Source: Myxococcales bacterium (GTDB lineage: Bacteria > Myxococcota > Bradymonadia > UBA7976 > UBA1532). Taken from it: a stretch of 7,699 nucleotides of DNA. Location: positions 1 to 7,699 of the forward strand of contig JAGQJJ010000162.1 of assembly GCA_020430675.1 (NCBI GenBank). Direction: 5' to 3'. The notes below the pieces were generated by a model. It made no database searches and was not told the origin of the DNA. It saw only the letters and a list, made by a program, of their open reading frames with translations. The position numbers and the translations under genes were made by a program. Positions 1-6,441 of this stretch are shown one piece after another. Each line of letters begins with the position of its first letter. Within the stretch, counting starts at the first letter, position 1.

Positions 1-345
1 CCTGCCGCCCCGGCCGCCGCGCCCACGCCGGCGCCCGCCCACCCGATCATCGCCCAGGGCGGCGGTGAGTCCGCGCAGATCTTCACCACCCGTTGCGGCG
101 CCTGTCACGGCGTCGCCGGCCTGGGCGATGGCCCCGGCGCCGCGGCGCTCAACCCGAAGCCGCGCTCCTTCCAGGATCCCGCCTGGCAGGACGGCATCGA
201 TGACGACACGATCAAGAAGACCATCATCGAGGGCGGCGCGGCCGTGGGCAAGAGCCCGCTGATGGCGCCCAACCCCGACCTGAAGGACAAGCCCGAGGTG
301 CTCGACGGCATCGTCAAGATCATCCGCGGGATGAAGAAGACCTGA
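1..345 (+). CDS. Mono-haem c-type cytochrome, C-terminal part (5' end outside window)
   Basis: The frame is open from base 1 to a TGA at 343-345 and gives 114 residues. The visible part begins with a Pro/Ala-rich linker of about 15 residues and continues into one class I cytochrome c domain of about 95 residues. The haem-binding motif is CGACH, with C32 and C35 for thioether links and H36 as the proximal ligand. M88, in SPLMAP, is the likely distal ligand. The domain ends in the usual amphipathic C-terminal helix (about residues 98-112). Proteins with this motif are haem-loaded and work in the periplasm or on its membrane face as electron carriers. The N-terminus is missing, so I cannot say whether it has a signal peptide, a lipid anchor or further domains; the linker suggests something precedes the haem domain. 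The redox partner is unknown. The next gene starts 8 bases downstream. Confidence 0.94.
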   Translation, partial: PAAPAAAPTPAPAHPIIAQGGGESAQIFTTRCGACHGVAGLGDGPGAAALNPKPRSFQDPAWQDGIDDDTIKKTIIEGGAAVGKSPLMAPNPDLKDKPEVLDGIVKIIRGMKKT

Positions 346-353
346 GGTCGAAC

Positions 354-878
354 ATGCGCCGCACTCTCGGCTGGCTCTCCGAGCGCGTGCTCGCTCGGAC
401 CGATCGTCGAACGCGCGGCGTCACGCTGGCCGCTGGCGGCATGGCTGCGCTGGCGACCGGCAGCAAGCTCTCGGGGCTCGGCCTCTTCGCGCGCGGCGTG
501 GTCGACATCGAAGACGAGTGGCGCGCGGCGCACCCCGAGTTTGTCGGTGGGGTGCGCGAGCGCTGGCGACTCGCCATCGAGCACTACGAAGCGACGCACC
601 AGCACCCGACCAACCGCAAGCTGCACCTCGTCGGCATCCCCATCATCATCGGGGGCGCGACGGGTCTGATCGTGTGGCCGCGGTACTCGCCGCCCTGGTG
701 GCTCTCGGCCGGCGCCTTTGGGGCCGGCTGGGGGCTCAATCTGGTCGGCCACGCGGTCTTCGAGCGCAACGCGCCCGCGTTCGCCGAAGATCCGCTCAGC
801 TTTGTCGCCGGGCCGGTCTGGGATCTGATGAATCTCAAATCAGCGCTCGGCGGTCAGCGCGCGGTCGCCGACGCCTGA
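354..878 (+). CDS. Mpo1-like (DUF962) small membrane protein
   Basis: This 174-residue protein matches the DUF962/Mpo1-like family by its two hallmark blocks: THQHPTNRKLHLVGIP (residues 81-96) and GHAVFERNAPAF (132-143). The family's conserved histidines are represented by H77, H84, H91 and H133. Two hydrophobic hairpin-like stretches (about 91-107 and 114-131) suggest membrane insertion; the N-terminus is Arg-rich with a weakly hydrophobic segment at 22-48. Yeast Mpo1 is an Fe(II)-dependent dioxygenase that alpha-oxidises 2-hydroxy fatty acids from phytosphingosine. Bacterial members are mostly uncharacterised, so an iron-dependent oxygenase acting on a lipid is only an inference here. The ATG is preceded by GAGG (344-347), which overlaps the cytochrome stop codon, so the two genes are probably co-transcribed. 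The family assignment is firm; the reaction and substrate are not. Confidence 0.88.
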   Translation: MRRTLGWLSERVLARTDRRTRGVTLAAGGMAALATGSKLSGLGLFARGVVDIEDEWRAAHPEFVGGVRERWRLAIEHYEATHQHPTNRKLHLVGIPIIIGGATGLIVWPRYSPPWWLSAGAFGAGWGLNLVGHAVFERNAPAFAEDPLSFVAGPVWDLMNLKSALGGQRAVADA

Positions 879-892
879 GCGCGTCGGTGTCT

Positions 893-909
893 GGCCGGCC
901 CGTCCGGCC
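893..909 (+). repeat. Short GC hairpin between the DUF962 gene and the TTG-started gene
   Basis: GGCCGG (893-898) and CCGGCC (904-909) form a perfect 6-bp inverted repeat around a 5-base loop. It lies in the 50-base gap before the next gene and ends 7 bases upstream of that gene's ribosome binding site. No T-tract follows, so it is not a standard terminator. It might partly end upstream transcription or stabilise an mRNA end, or it may be a by-product of high GC. Confidence 0.35.
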
Positions 910-916
910 CGCTCGT

Positions 917-923
917 GGAGGAG
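917..923 (+). promoter_or_regulatory. Ribosome binding site fixing a TTG start
   Basis: GGAGGAG lies 5 bases before the TTG at 929. This near-perfect Shine-Dalgarno sets the start of the following gene. The reading frame is open much further upstream (to 518), but that part runs through the DUF962 gene in another frame and is Arg-rich, as expected of a high-GC shadow. Confidence 0.85.
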
Positions 924-928
924 CCGCC

Positions 929-2140
929 TTGGCGGAGTCCCCGCCCCGCCGTCGTGGTCGTCGCCGCCCCGCCTCGTTGGAGGCCCGCGCCGCCCGTGCG
1001 CTTGCCGAGCTGAGCGCGGTGGCCGGCGCGCTTGCCGAGCGTCGCGGGGGCGCCGTGCCCGAGAAGCTGCCGGTCAGCCTCGATCTCTCGCCCACCGATG
1101 AAGCCGGCTTTCGCCAGCGCGCCGCGCGCCTCGTCGCCGAGGTGGCGCCAGTGCTGGTGGCCACCGCCCGGCCGGTCACCTGGCGCGAGGGCGCGGTCTA
1201 TTGTTTTCAATGCGCTTCGGTCACCTGTGCGCACAGCACGCCACCCGATGGCGGACATGTCTTCGCCGGGTATCCGCCGACCGGAAAACCGACCTGGATC
1301 GGCTTCTTCGACCTGTGCGTGCGCGAGCGGCCGCCGGGGCTTGACGACCTGTTCACCGATCCACCCGGCGTGGTGGCGCTCGCCCAGCGGGGCGCGGCGT
1401 TGACCGAGGGGCTGCTTCCCGGCTTCGGGCAGGGCGAGGTGGGCTACACGGTGCTCGGCCAGGTGGTGCTTGGGCTCTTGAGCGCCACCTTGCGCCCGGC
1501 GCGCGTGGGCGAAGAGCGGCTGGCGCTGACGGTGCAGCTCGTCGACACCGGCGCCGCCGAGGTCACCGAGCGGCTGCGCGTCAACCTGCTGGGTCTGTCG
1601 CGCAACGCCATGCTCGACGCGGTGACCGAGAGCGCGCCGCGCAGCCGCGCCGAGCAGCTTCGGCGCACGTTGTCGCAGACCGCGCGGCGCCTCGAAGCGC
1701 AGGGCCGGCGCCTGGGCGACGCGGCAGCGCGCCGCGAACAGCTCGACGCGGCCGCGCTCGTCGAGCCCCTGCTCGGCCGCCTGCGCGGTGATCTGGAGCG
1801 CATCTTCCGGCATGATGAGCGCCGCACGCGCCACGCGGAAGCGCGCCATCGCAGCGCCGATCGGCCGACCGACCATGCGTGGCGCGATGCGGACGAAGCC
1901 GCTGACGACAAGTTGCTTCGCGACGCGCGCCGTCAGACGATCATCGTGCTCGGCAAGCGCAACCGGGCGCATGTGTTCTCGGCGACGGCCCGGCACATCA
2001 CCAGCCTGCGCCTCGAAGGCGACGAGCTGGCGCGCAAGGTTCAGGGGCGTCGCTGGGTGGCGCTCGACGAAAGCGCGGCGCGGTCGTTCCGCGCGGCGCT
2101 GGCCGCCGGCGCGCGCCGGCCCGATGAGGAGGCGGAATGA
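929..2140 (+). CDS. Uncharacterised cytoplasmic protein with a CxxCx4CxH cluster
   Basis: I do not recognise this 403-residue protein as a named family. It has a basic, Arg/Pro-rich start (residues 6-14) and no signal peptide or membrane segment. Its only four cysteines fall within 39 residues: C92, C95, C100 and C130, with H102. The spacing CFQCASVTCAH (CxxC-x4-CxH) looks like a metal site, probably zinc, and is loosely similar to SWIM fingers (CxC-xn-CxH) without matching them. The middle (about 155-225) looks like a mixed alpha/beta domain. Residues 236-305 are Arg/Ala/Leu/Glu-rich, helical and perhaps coiled-coil. The His/Asp-rich stretch 294-325 leads into a C-terminal block beginning RRQTIIVLGKRNRAHVF (335-351). 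The TTG start was chosen for its strong ribosome binding site. Its TGA overlaps the ATG of the next gene, making it the first gene of a coupled four-gene block. A nucleic-acid-binding role is possible but unproven. Confidence 0.82.
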   Translation: MAESPPRRRGRRRPASLEARAARALAELSAVAGALAERRGGAVPEKLPVSLDLSPTDEAGFRQRAARLVAEVAPVLVATARPVTWREGAVYCFQCASVTCAHSTPPDGGHVFAGYPPTGKPTWIGFFDLCVRERPPGLDDLFTDPPGVVALAQRGAALTEGLLPGFGQGEVGYTVLGQVVLGLLSATLRPARVGEERLALTVQLVDTGAAEVTERLRVNLLGLSRNAMLDAVTESAPRSRAEQLRRTLSQTARRLEAQGRRLGDAAARREQLDAAALVEPLLGRLRGDLERIFRHDERRTRHAEARHRSADRPTDHAWRDADEAADDKLLRDARRQTIIVLGKRNRAHVFSATARHITSLRLEGDELARKVQGRRWVALDESAARSFRAALAAGARRPDEEAE

Positions 2141-3063
2141 ATCGGCGAGCCCTTTTTGTCGTGGCCGCGGCCGGCCTGCTCGGGGCGTGCAGCGGTCGGC
2201 AGGATGAGACGCGGGTCGAGACGGCGAAGTATGCGTCGGAGGTGATTCGCGAGCCGTCGGGCTTGCTGGTGAGCCGCAAGCAGCCCGGCGTGCTGTGGAC
2301 GCATAACGACTCGGGCGGCGGGCCGGTGCTCTTCGCCACGACCGTCACCGGGCAGCTGCTCGGCGAGTTCACCGTCGAGGGCGCGACGGCGATCGACTGG
2401 GAGAGTCTGGCCCAGGACGAAGAGGGCCACCTGTACATCGGCGACATCGGCAATAACGAGAACAAGCGGCGCGATCTGGTGGTTTACCGGGTCTCGGAGC
2501 CGGCGGTCTCGTTGGTGGCGCCGACGCCGGTGAAGGGCTCGGTGCCGGTCGAGGTGCGCATTCCGTTCTACTACGCCGAGCAGAAGGCGTTTCCGCCGGC
2601 GGTGGCGGTCTTCGACAGCGAGGCGCTGTTCTGGGCGCAGCGGCCCGATCGGCCCGGTGGCACGCTGTATCTGCTGAGCAAGGAGCGGGGCACGCTGCGC
2701 ACCGCGCTGTATCGCTTCGACCACCTCGACGGCCCCGATGCGCAGCCGCTGGTGCGCCTGGGCGATCGCGAGGTGGGCGGCGATCCCACGCGCTTTGGCG
2801 GCATGGTGACCGCCGCCGATACCACGCCCGACGGCGAGCTGCTGGCGGTGCTGACCTACCACGCCGTGTTCATCTTCCGGCGGCCCGAAGACAGCGATCA
2901 GTACCTCGACAAGCTGGTCAATCGCATCGACCTCGACCAGAGCGTCACCAAGCAGTGCGAGGGCATCGCCTGGCTGGGCGACGCGCTTCTCATCACCAAT
3001 GAAGACGGGGTCATCTTTCACCTGCCGTACGCGCTTGAGCCGCGGGAGGGCACGTTTCCTTGA
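2137..3063 (+). CDS. Lipoprotein with beta-propeller-like repeats, function unknown
   Basis: This 308-residue protein has a lipoprotein signal peptide (MNRR, hydrophobic core, lipobox LLGAC with the lipidated C18). S19 rather than Asp follows the cysteine, which in proteobacteria favours the outer membrane. The mature part carries motifs I associate with a widespread family of secreted, propeller-like proteins of unknown role: PSGLLVSRKQPGVLWTHNDS (40-59), IDWESLA (86-92), YIGDIGNN (100-107), VVYRVSEP (115-122), and near the end CEGIAW (274-279) followed by LLITNEDG (284-291). Acidic loops such as GDIGNNEN could bind calcium, but this is inference. The ATG overlaps the previous stop (ATGA) and is preceded by GAGGAGG (2126-2132). 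The location points to a surface or periplasmic partner of the permease and hydrolase encoded next. An esterase-like or quinoprotein-type activity cannot be excluded; I see no convincing catalytic set. Confidence 0.92.
   Translation: MNRRALFVVAAAGLLGACSGRQDETRVETAKYASEVIREPSGLLVSRKQPGVLWTHNDSGGGPVLFATTVTGQLLGEFTVEGATAIDWESLAQDEEGHLYIGDIGNNENKRRDLVVYRVSEPAVSLVAPTPVKGSVPVEVRIPFYYAEQKAFPPAVAVFDSEALFWAQRPDRPGGTLYLLSKERGTLRTALYRFDHLDGPDAQPLVRLGDREVGGDPTRFGGMVTAADTTPDGELLAVLTYHAVFIFRRPEDSDQYLDKLVNRIDLDQSVTKQCEGIAWLGDALLITNEDGVIFHLPYALEPREGTFP
3044..3049 (+). promoter_or_regulatory. Ribosome binding site for the TTG-started permease
   Basis: GGGAGG lies 10 bases before the TTG at 3060, inside the last codons of the lipoprotein gene. 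It supports the TTG start. The first in-frame ATG downstream is codon 28, inside the first membrane helix, which would remove part of the conserved substrate-site motif. Confidence 0.7.
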
Positions 3064-4430
3064 ATCAGACCGCTCCCCGCGGCGCACCGGCGCGGGTCAT
3101 CGGGTCGTGGGCGGCCTACTCGGTGGTGGTGGGGTCGATGCTGGGCATCGGCATCTTCCTGGCGCCGCCGAGCATGGCGCAGAGCATCTCGAATCCGCTC
3201 GTCTTCCTCGGCGTCTGGCTGGCCGCGGGCGTCATCATCCTCGGTGGCGCGGCGGCCTATGCCGAGTTGGGGGCGCGGCTGCCGCGGGCGGGCGGCGATT
3301 ATGTCTTTCAGCGCGAGGCGTTTGGGCCCTCGGTGGCGTTTGCCACCGGCTGGGCGCTCTTTGCCGGCATCTTCTGCGGCTCGATCGCCGCGGTGGCGCT
3401 GGCGTTGTGCCAGTACCAGCTTCCGGCCCTGACCGGATTGCCGCTGCGCGACATGGCGCTGACGCTGCCGTGGGTGGGCGCCATCACCTGGGCGCAGCTG
3501 GTCGCCGCGGGCATCGTCTTGGGGCTGACCGCGCTCAACGCCGCCGGCGTGCGGCTCTCGGCGGTGGCGCAGCAGATCGTGACGCTGCTGCCGCTGGTGG
3601 TGCTGGTGGGCCTCGCGCTGCTGGCGCTGGGCCTGTGGGGCGCCGACCGCGCGCCGACGCCCACGCCGGGCACGTCGATGCCGCTGACGCTGGGCAGCCT
3701 GACCGCGGCCTACCTGGCGGCGACCTTCGCTTATTCGGGCTGGAACGCGGTGATCTACGTCGCGGGCGAGGTGCGGCGCCCCGAGCGCACGCTGCCAGTG
3801 GCGCTGCTGGGCGGTACGACCTCGGTGGTGGCGCTGTACCTGCTGCTCTGCGGGGCGATGATCGCGGTGCTGGGCATGGGCGGGCTGGCCGGCGCGGGCG
3901 AGGCGGGCTCGGCGGTGGCCGGCGCGCTGGGCGGGGCGCCCGCGGGCTTTGTGATGAACCTGCTCATCGCGCTCTGCCTGGTGGCCACCGTCAATAGCAG
4001 CGTGCTCGGCGGCTCGCGGGTGGCCTATGCGATGGCGGGCGACGGCGTCTTCTGGCGCCGGGCCGATCGCCTGGGTGCGCGCGGCACGCCGGTGGTGGCG
4101 CTCTGGTGCCAGGGGCTGTGGTCGGCGGCGCTCATCCTGACCAACCAGTTCGAAGCGCTGCTGCTGGCGGTGAGCCTGACGATGATCGTCACGGGCAGCC
4201 TGAGCGTGGCCGCGCATTTTGTGCTGCGCCATCGCGACCCCGCCGGCGCCGGTTTTTCGGCGCTGGGGCACCCCTGGCTGCCGGGCCTGTACCTGGCCAC
4301 CAACGTCGTGGTCCTCTATGCCGAGGTGCACAAGGCGGTCGTGGGCGATGAAGGCGCTCCGCTGATCGGCCTGCTGGTGGTCGTCGCGGCCTTCGCGGCG
4401 CATTGGGTCTGGCGGAGGATCCGTCGATGA
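3060..4430 (+). CDS. APC-family amino acid permease (LAT/SteT-like)
   Basis: This 456-residue, very hydrophobic protein has room for the 12 membrane helices usual in the amino acid-polyamine-organocation superfamily. Family marks are the unwound TM1 motif GSMLGIGIF (25-33), which contacts the substrate carboxylate and amino groups in this fold; AYAELGARLPRAGGDYVF (66-83) after TM2; the TM6 and loop signature FAYSGWN (223-229) followed by EVRRPERTLP (237-246); and SRVAYAMAGDG (319-329) with RGTPVVAL (341-348) in the TM8-TM9 region. These resemble the LAT-type branch (for example the Ser/Thr exchanger SteT), so uptake or exchange of a neutral amino acid across the inner membrane is the best guess. 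Substrate and coupling ion cannot be read from sequence. The TTG start overlaps the upstream TGA (TTGA), and the TGA stop overlaps the next ATG. Translation is thus coupled to the lipoprotein and the hydrolase. Confidence 0.94.
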   Translation: MNQTAPRGAPARVIGSWAAYSVVVGSMLGIGIFLAPPSMAQSISNPLVFLGVWLAAGVIILGGAAAYAELGARLPRAGGDYVFQREAFGPSVAFATGWALFAGIFCGSIAAVALALCQYQLPALTGLPLRDMALTLPWVGAITWAQLVAAGIVLGLTALNAAGVRLSAVAQQIVTLLPLVVLVGLALLALGLWGADRAPTPTPGTSMPLTLGSLTAAYLAATFAYSGWNAVIYVAGEVRRPERTLPVALLGGTTSVVALYLLLCGAMIAVLGMGGLAGAGEAGSAVAGALGGAPAGFVMNLLIALCLVATVNSSVLGGSRVAYAMAGDGVFWRRADRLGARGTPVVALWCQGLWSAALILTNQFEALLLAVSLTMIVTGSLSVAAHFVLRHRDPAGAGFSALGHPWLPGLYLATNVVVLYAEVHKAVVGDEGAPLIGLLVVVAAFAAHWVWRRIRR

Positions 4431-5212
4431 TCAGGCGGCGCGAGCTGCTGCTCGGCCTGGGCGCGTTCCTGCTCGCTGCGCCGGCGCTGGCCGGCAAGAA
4501 GGCGACGGCCAGAGGCGGCACGAAGAAGCAGGCCGCGGGCGGGGATTACTGGCGCCTCAACACCGAAGAGGGCCCGGTCTACGTCTGGGTGCCGCCGGGT
4601 TATCACCGACCGACGGCGGGCATGGTCATCTATGTGCACGGCTATTGGACCGACGTCGACCGCGCGTGGAAAGAGCACCGGCTGCCCGAGCAGTTCCGCG
4701 AGAGCCGCCAGAACGCGCTGTTTGTGGTGCCCGCGGCGCCCAAGGACAAAGAAGACGGGGTCAAGTGGAAGGCGCTTGGCGACCTGCGCGGCGCGATTCG
4801 GCGCAAGGGCATCCGCCTGCCCGACGGTCATATCGTCGCCATCGGCCATAGCGGGGCCTATCGCACGGTGGCGCAATGGGTCGATCATGCGCTCATCTCG
4901 CAGATCACGCTGCTCGACGGCTTCTACGGGCAGGAGGACGCCTTCGAGGAGTTCATCGTGACCGGCAAGAACGCCAAGCGGCATCGGCTGGTGCTGGTGG
5001 GCGTTGAGACGGCGCCGCGAGGCGAGGCGTTTGTGCGCAAGCATAAGGGCGTGCGGCGGATCGGGCTGCCCGAGAAGTACGAGGACTTCACCCGCGCTCA
5101 GCGCGGCGCGCGGTTGCTGCACATCCGCGCCAAGGCCGGGCACTCGGAGCTGGTCACCGGCGGCTTCATCCTGCCGTTGCTGTTGCGATTGACGCCGCTG
5201 CGCCGACTTTAG
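4427..5212 (+). CDS. Exported alpha/beta-hydrolase-like protein
   Basis: This 261-residue protein has an N-terminal signal peptide, MIRRRELLLGLGAFLLAAPA, with likely cleavage after ALA (residue 22). The arginines directly before a moderate hydrophobic core resemble a twin-arginine (Tat) signal, though Sec export is possible. The mature part looks like an alpha/beta hydrolase: a strand then HGYW (71-74) as the probable oxyanion region, a nucleophile elbow IGHSGAY (139-145) with S142, an acid candidate D164 in LLDGFYG, and a histidine candidate H239 in AGHSEL. The elbow reads GxSxA, not the classical GxSxG. The substrate is unknown; an ester or amide is plausible. The start at 4427 overlaps the permease stop (ATGA) and has GGAGG at 4414-4418. 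An in-frame start at 4403 would add eight residues before the signal peptide and is less likely. It is the last gene of the block, 16 bases from a convergent gene. Confidence 0.88.
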   Translation: MIRRRELLLGLGAFLLAAPALAGKKATARGGTKKQAAGGDYWRLNTEEGPVYVWVPPGYHRPTAGMVIYVHGYWTDVDRAWKEHRLPEQFRESRQNALFVVPAAPKDKEDGVKWKALGDLRGAIRRKGIRLPDGHIVAIGHSGAYRTVAQWVDHALISQITLLDGFYGQEDAFEEFIVTGKNAKRHRLVLVGVETAPRGEAFVRKHKGVRRIGLPEKYEDFTRAQRGARLLHIRAKAGHSELVTGGFILPLLLRLTPLRRL

Positions 5213-5223
5213 GGTGACCGATT

Positions 5224-5247
5224 GGTCTCTATTTCGATTGAGAGACC
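5224..5247. terminator. Inverted repeat at the convergent junction, candidate bidirectional terminator
   Basis: GGTCTCT (5224-5230) and AGAGACC (5241-5247) form a perfect 7-bp stem around a 10-base AT-rich loop. It lies just after the plus-strand hydrolase stop (5212). On the plus strand it is followed by only a short T-tract (5252-5255); on the minus strand no T-tract follows. The minus-strand TAG (5229-5231) lies in the stem and loop edge, so the last codons of that gene form half of the hairpin. Position and AT-rich loop make a terminator likely; strength in either direction is uncertain. Confidence 0.55.
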
Positions 5248-6422
5248 GACATTTTGCCCTCTTCGTCGCAGTGCGTGCGCTGCCCGGCTCTGACCGATTC
5301 GTCAAAAATCGGCATTTCAATCGGTGCATCAGCGGCGCGGCGGGCCACGATGAGGTGCGAGGTGCCCGGCAGGTGGGAGTAGCCGAAAGAAAACGGCAGG
5401 CGGCCCTTGCTGCCCTCGTGGACCGCCTTGGCCAGATCGGGCTGGCATTTGCCCTCGAAGACGTCGACCGGGCCCTTGTAGCTGCCGTAGAGCGTGATGG
5501 CAAAGCGCGGGGTGTTCAGCGCGTGGAAGGGCACGCCCGAGGCTTCGCTGACGATGAGCGCGCTGCGGGCGAGCACGGTGGCGCGGATGTCGTCGAAGGC
5601 GGTCTCGTACATCAGGTACGAGGCGGCCTTGAGGAAGGTCACCATCGGCCCCTGGCGGTTGATCAGCGCCTGAACGCCCTTGTTCTGGGCGAAGCCGCCG
5701 TCGCTGATGTCGCCGCGGAAGTAGTAGACCACGCGCGCCGGGGCGTCGGGCGCGTCGTCGGGGCCGTGGAAGGTGATCTCAACCGCGCGCGCGCCGTGGG
5801 CCTTGACCTCGACCGGCTGGCCCTCGTCGTCGAGCTTGATGTAACGCGCGCCGAGGATGTCGTGGCCGGTGCGCGTCAGGAAGAACATCAGCAGGCTGGC
5901 CACGCCGCTGTAGGGGTGGGCCCCGACCTCGGTCTTCATGCTGGCGGTGCGGAAGAAGTTGAGGCCGATGAGGTGGTCGAGCGTCTCTCGCAGCGCGGTG
6001 ACACCTTCGACGATGTCTTCGGGGGTGTCGCCCGGATCGGCCGGGATGCGGCCGACCTGCTCCAGCCCGAACAGCAGGAAGACCCGGCCGCGCGGGAAGA
6101 AGGTCACCGCGTTGAGGATGTCGGGGCCCGAGAACGGGTAGAAGATGGTCGGCGGGTGCGCATCGGGCAGCTCGGCGGCGACCCAGGTCTTGATCGGGTC
6201 GAGGGTGCGGCTTTCGTACGACTTCCAGATGTAGTCCATCTGCCGGGCGTACTGGCGCCAGCCGGCATTGCGGGTGAACTTCGCCAGCGGTGAGCCCTCG
6301 GCCGGCTTGAGGCCGGCGATGAGGCGGGCGCCGTCGCGGGCGGGCGCGCGCTCGCTCGCGACGGCGGTGGCCGAGGCGAGGGCGAGCAGCGAGAGGGACA
6401 GGCAGAGGATGATGGGGCGCAT
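5229..6422 (-). CDS. Uncharacterised periplasmic protein with YPFSGPD motif
   Basis: This 397-residue protein starts with a Sec-type signal peptide, with likely cleavage near AVA at residues 20-22. The mature protein is soluble-looking, with no further strong membrane helix. Recognisable blocks are WRQYARQMDYIWKSYESR (55-72), TWVAAELP (79-86), FYPFSGPDILNAVTFFP (94-110), LLFGLEQVGRIP (116-127), LIGLNFFRTASM (151-162) and LMFFLTRTGHDI (178-189). I recall similar motif sets in unnamed proteins of several Gram-negative phyla but know of no assigned function. Two late cysteines, C326 and C385, could form a disulfide in the periplasm. The ATG has GAGGA (plus-strand TCCTC 6428-6432) 5 bases upstream on its strand. 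It follows the lipoprotein gene by 19 bases, so it is probably the last gene of the minus-strand envelope operon. Its stop codon falls in the convergent-junction hairpin. Confidence 0.93.
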   Translation of the reverse strand: MRPIILCLSLSLLALASATAVASERAPARDGARLIAGLKPAEGSPLAKFTRNAGWRQYARQMDYIWKSYESRTLDPIKTWVAAELPDAHPPTIFYPFSGPDILNAVTFFPRGRVFLLFGLEQVGRIPADPGDTPEDIVEGVTALRETLDHLIGLNFFRTASMKTEVGAHPYSGVASLLMFFLTRTGHDILGARYIKLDDEGQPVEVKAHGARAVEITFHGPDDAPDAPARVVYYFRGDISDGGFAQNKGVQALINRQGPMVTFLKAASYLMYETAFDDIRATVLARSALIVSEASGVPFHALNTPRFAITLYGSYKGPVDVFEGKCQPDLAKAVHEGSKGRLPFSFGYSHLPGTSHLIVARRAADAPIEMPIFDESVRAGQRTHCDEEGKMSVSQSK

Positions 6423-6441
6423 CAGCGTCCTCGGTGGGCCG

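Noticed and set aside
518..928. Upstream extension of the 929-2140 gene, overlapping the DUF962 gene in another frame
   Set aside because: The added 137 residues are Arg/Ala-rich shadow sequence over a recognisable gene. The TTG at 929 has a strong ribosome binding site at 5 bases.
854..1996. Minus-strand open frame (380 codons) opposite the CxxCx4CxH gene
   Set aside because: The composition is shadow-like and there is no ribosome binding site or family motif. The plus frame has G/C-rich third positions, a good start and operon overlap.
2041..3087. Minus-strand open frame (348 codons) opposite the lipoprotein gene
   Set aside because: Low-complexity Arg/His/Gln-rich shadow; the plus strand has a clear lipobox and propeller-like motifs.
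3018..4403. Long minus-strand open frame (461 codons) opposite the permease gene
   Set aside because: Its product is Arg/His/Gln/Ala-rich with no recognisable motif, as expected opposite a high-GC gene. The plus strand encodes an unmistakable APC permease.
5214..6293. Plus-strand open frame (359 codons) opposite the periplasmic protein gene
   Set aside because: It would start inside the terminator junction. Its product is Val/Ala/Glu/Arg-rich with no family signal, whereas the minus frame has a signal peptide and conserved-looking blocks.
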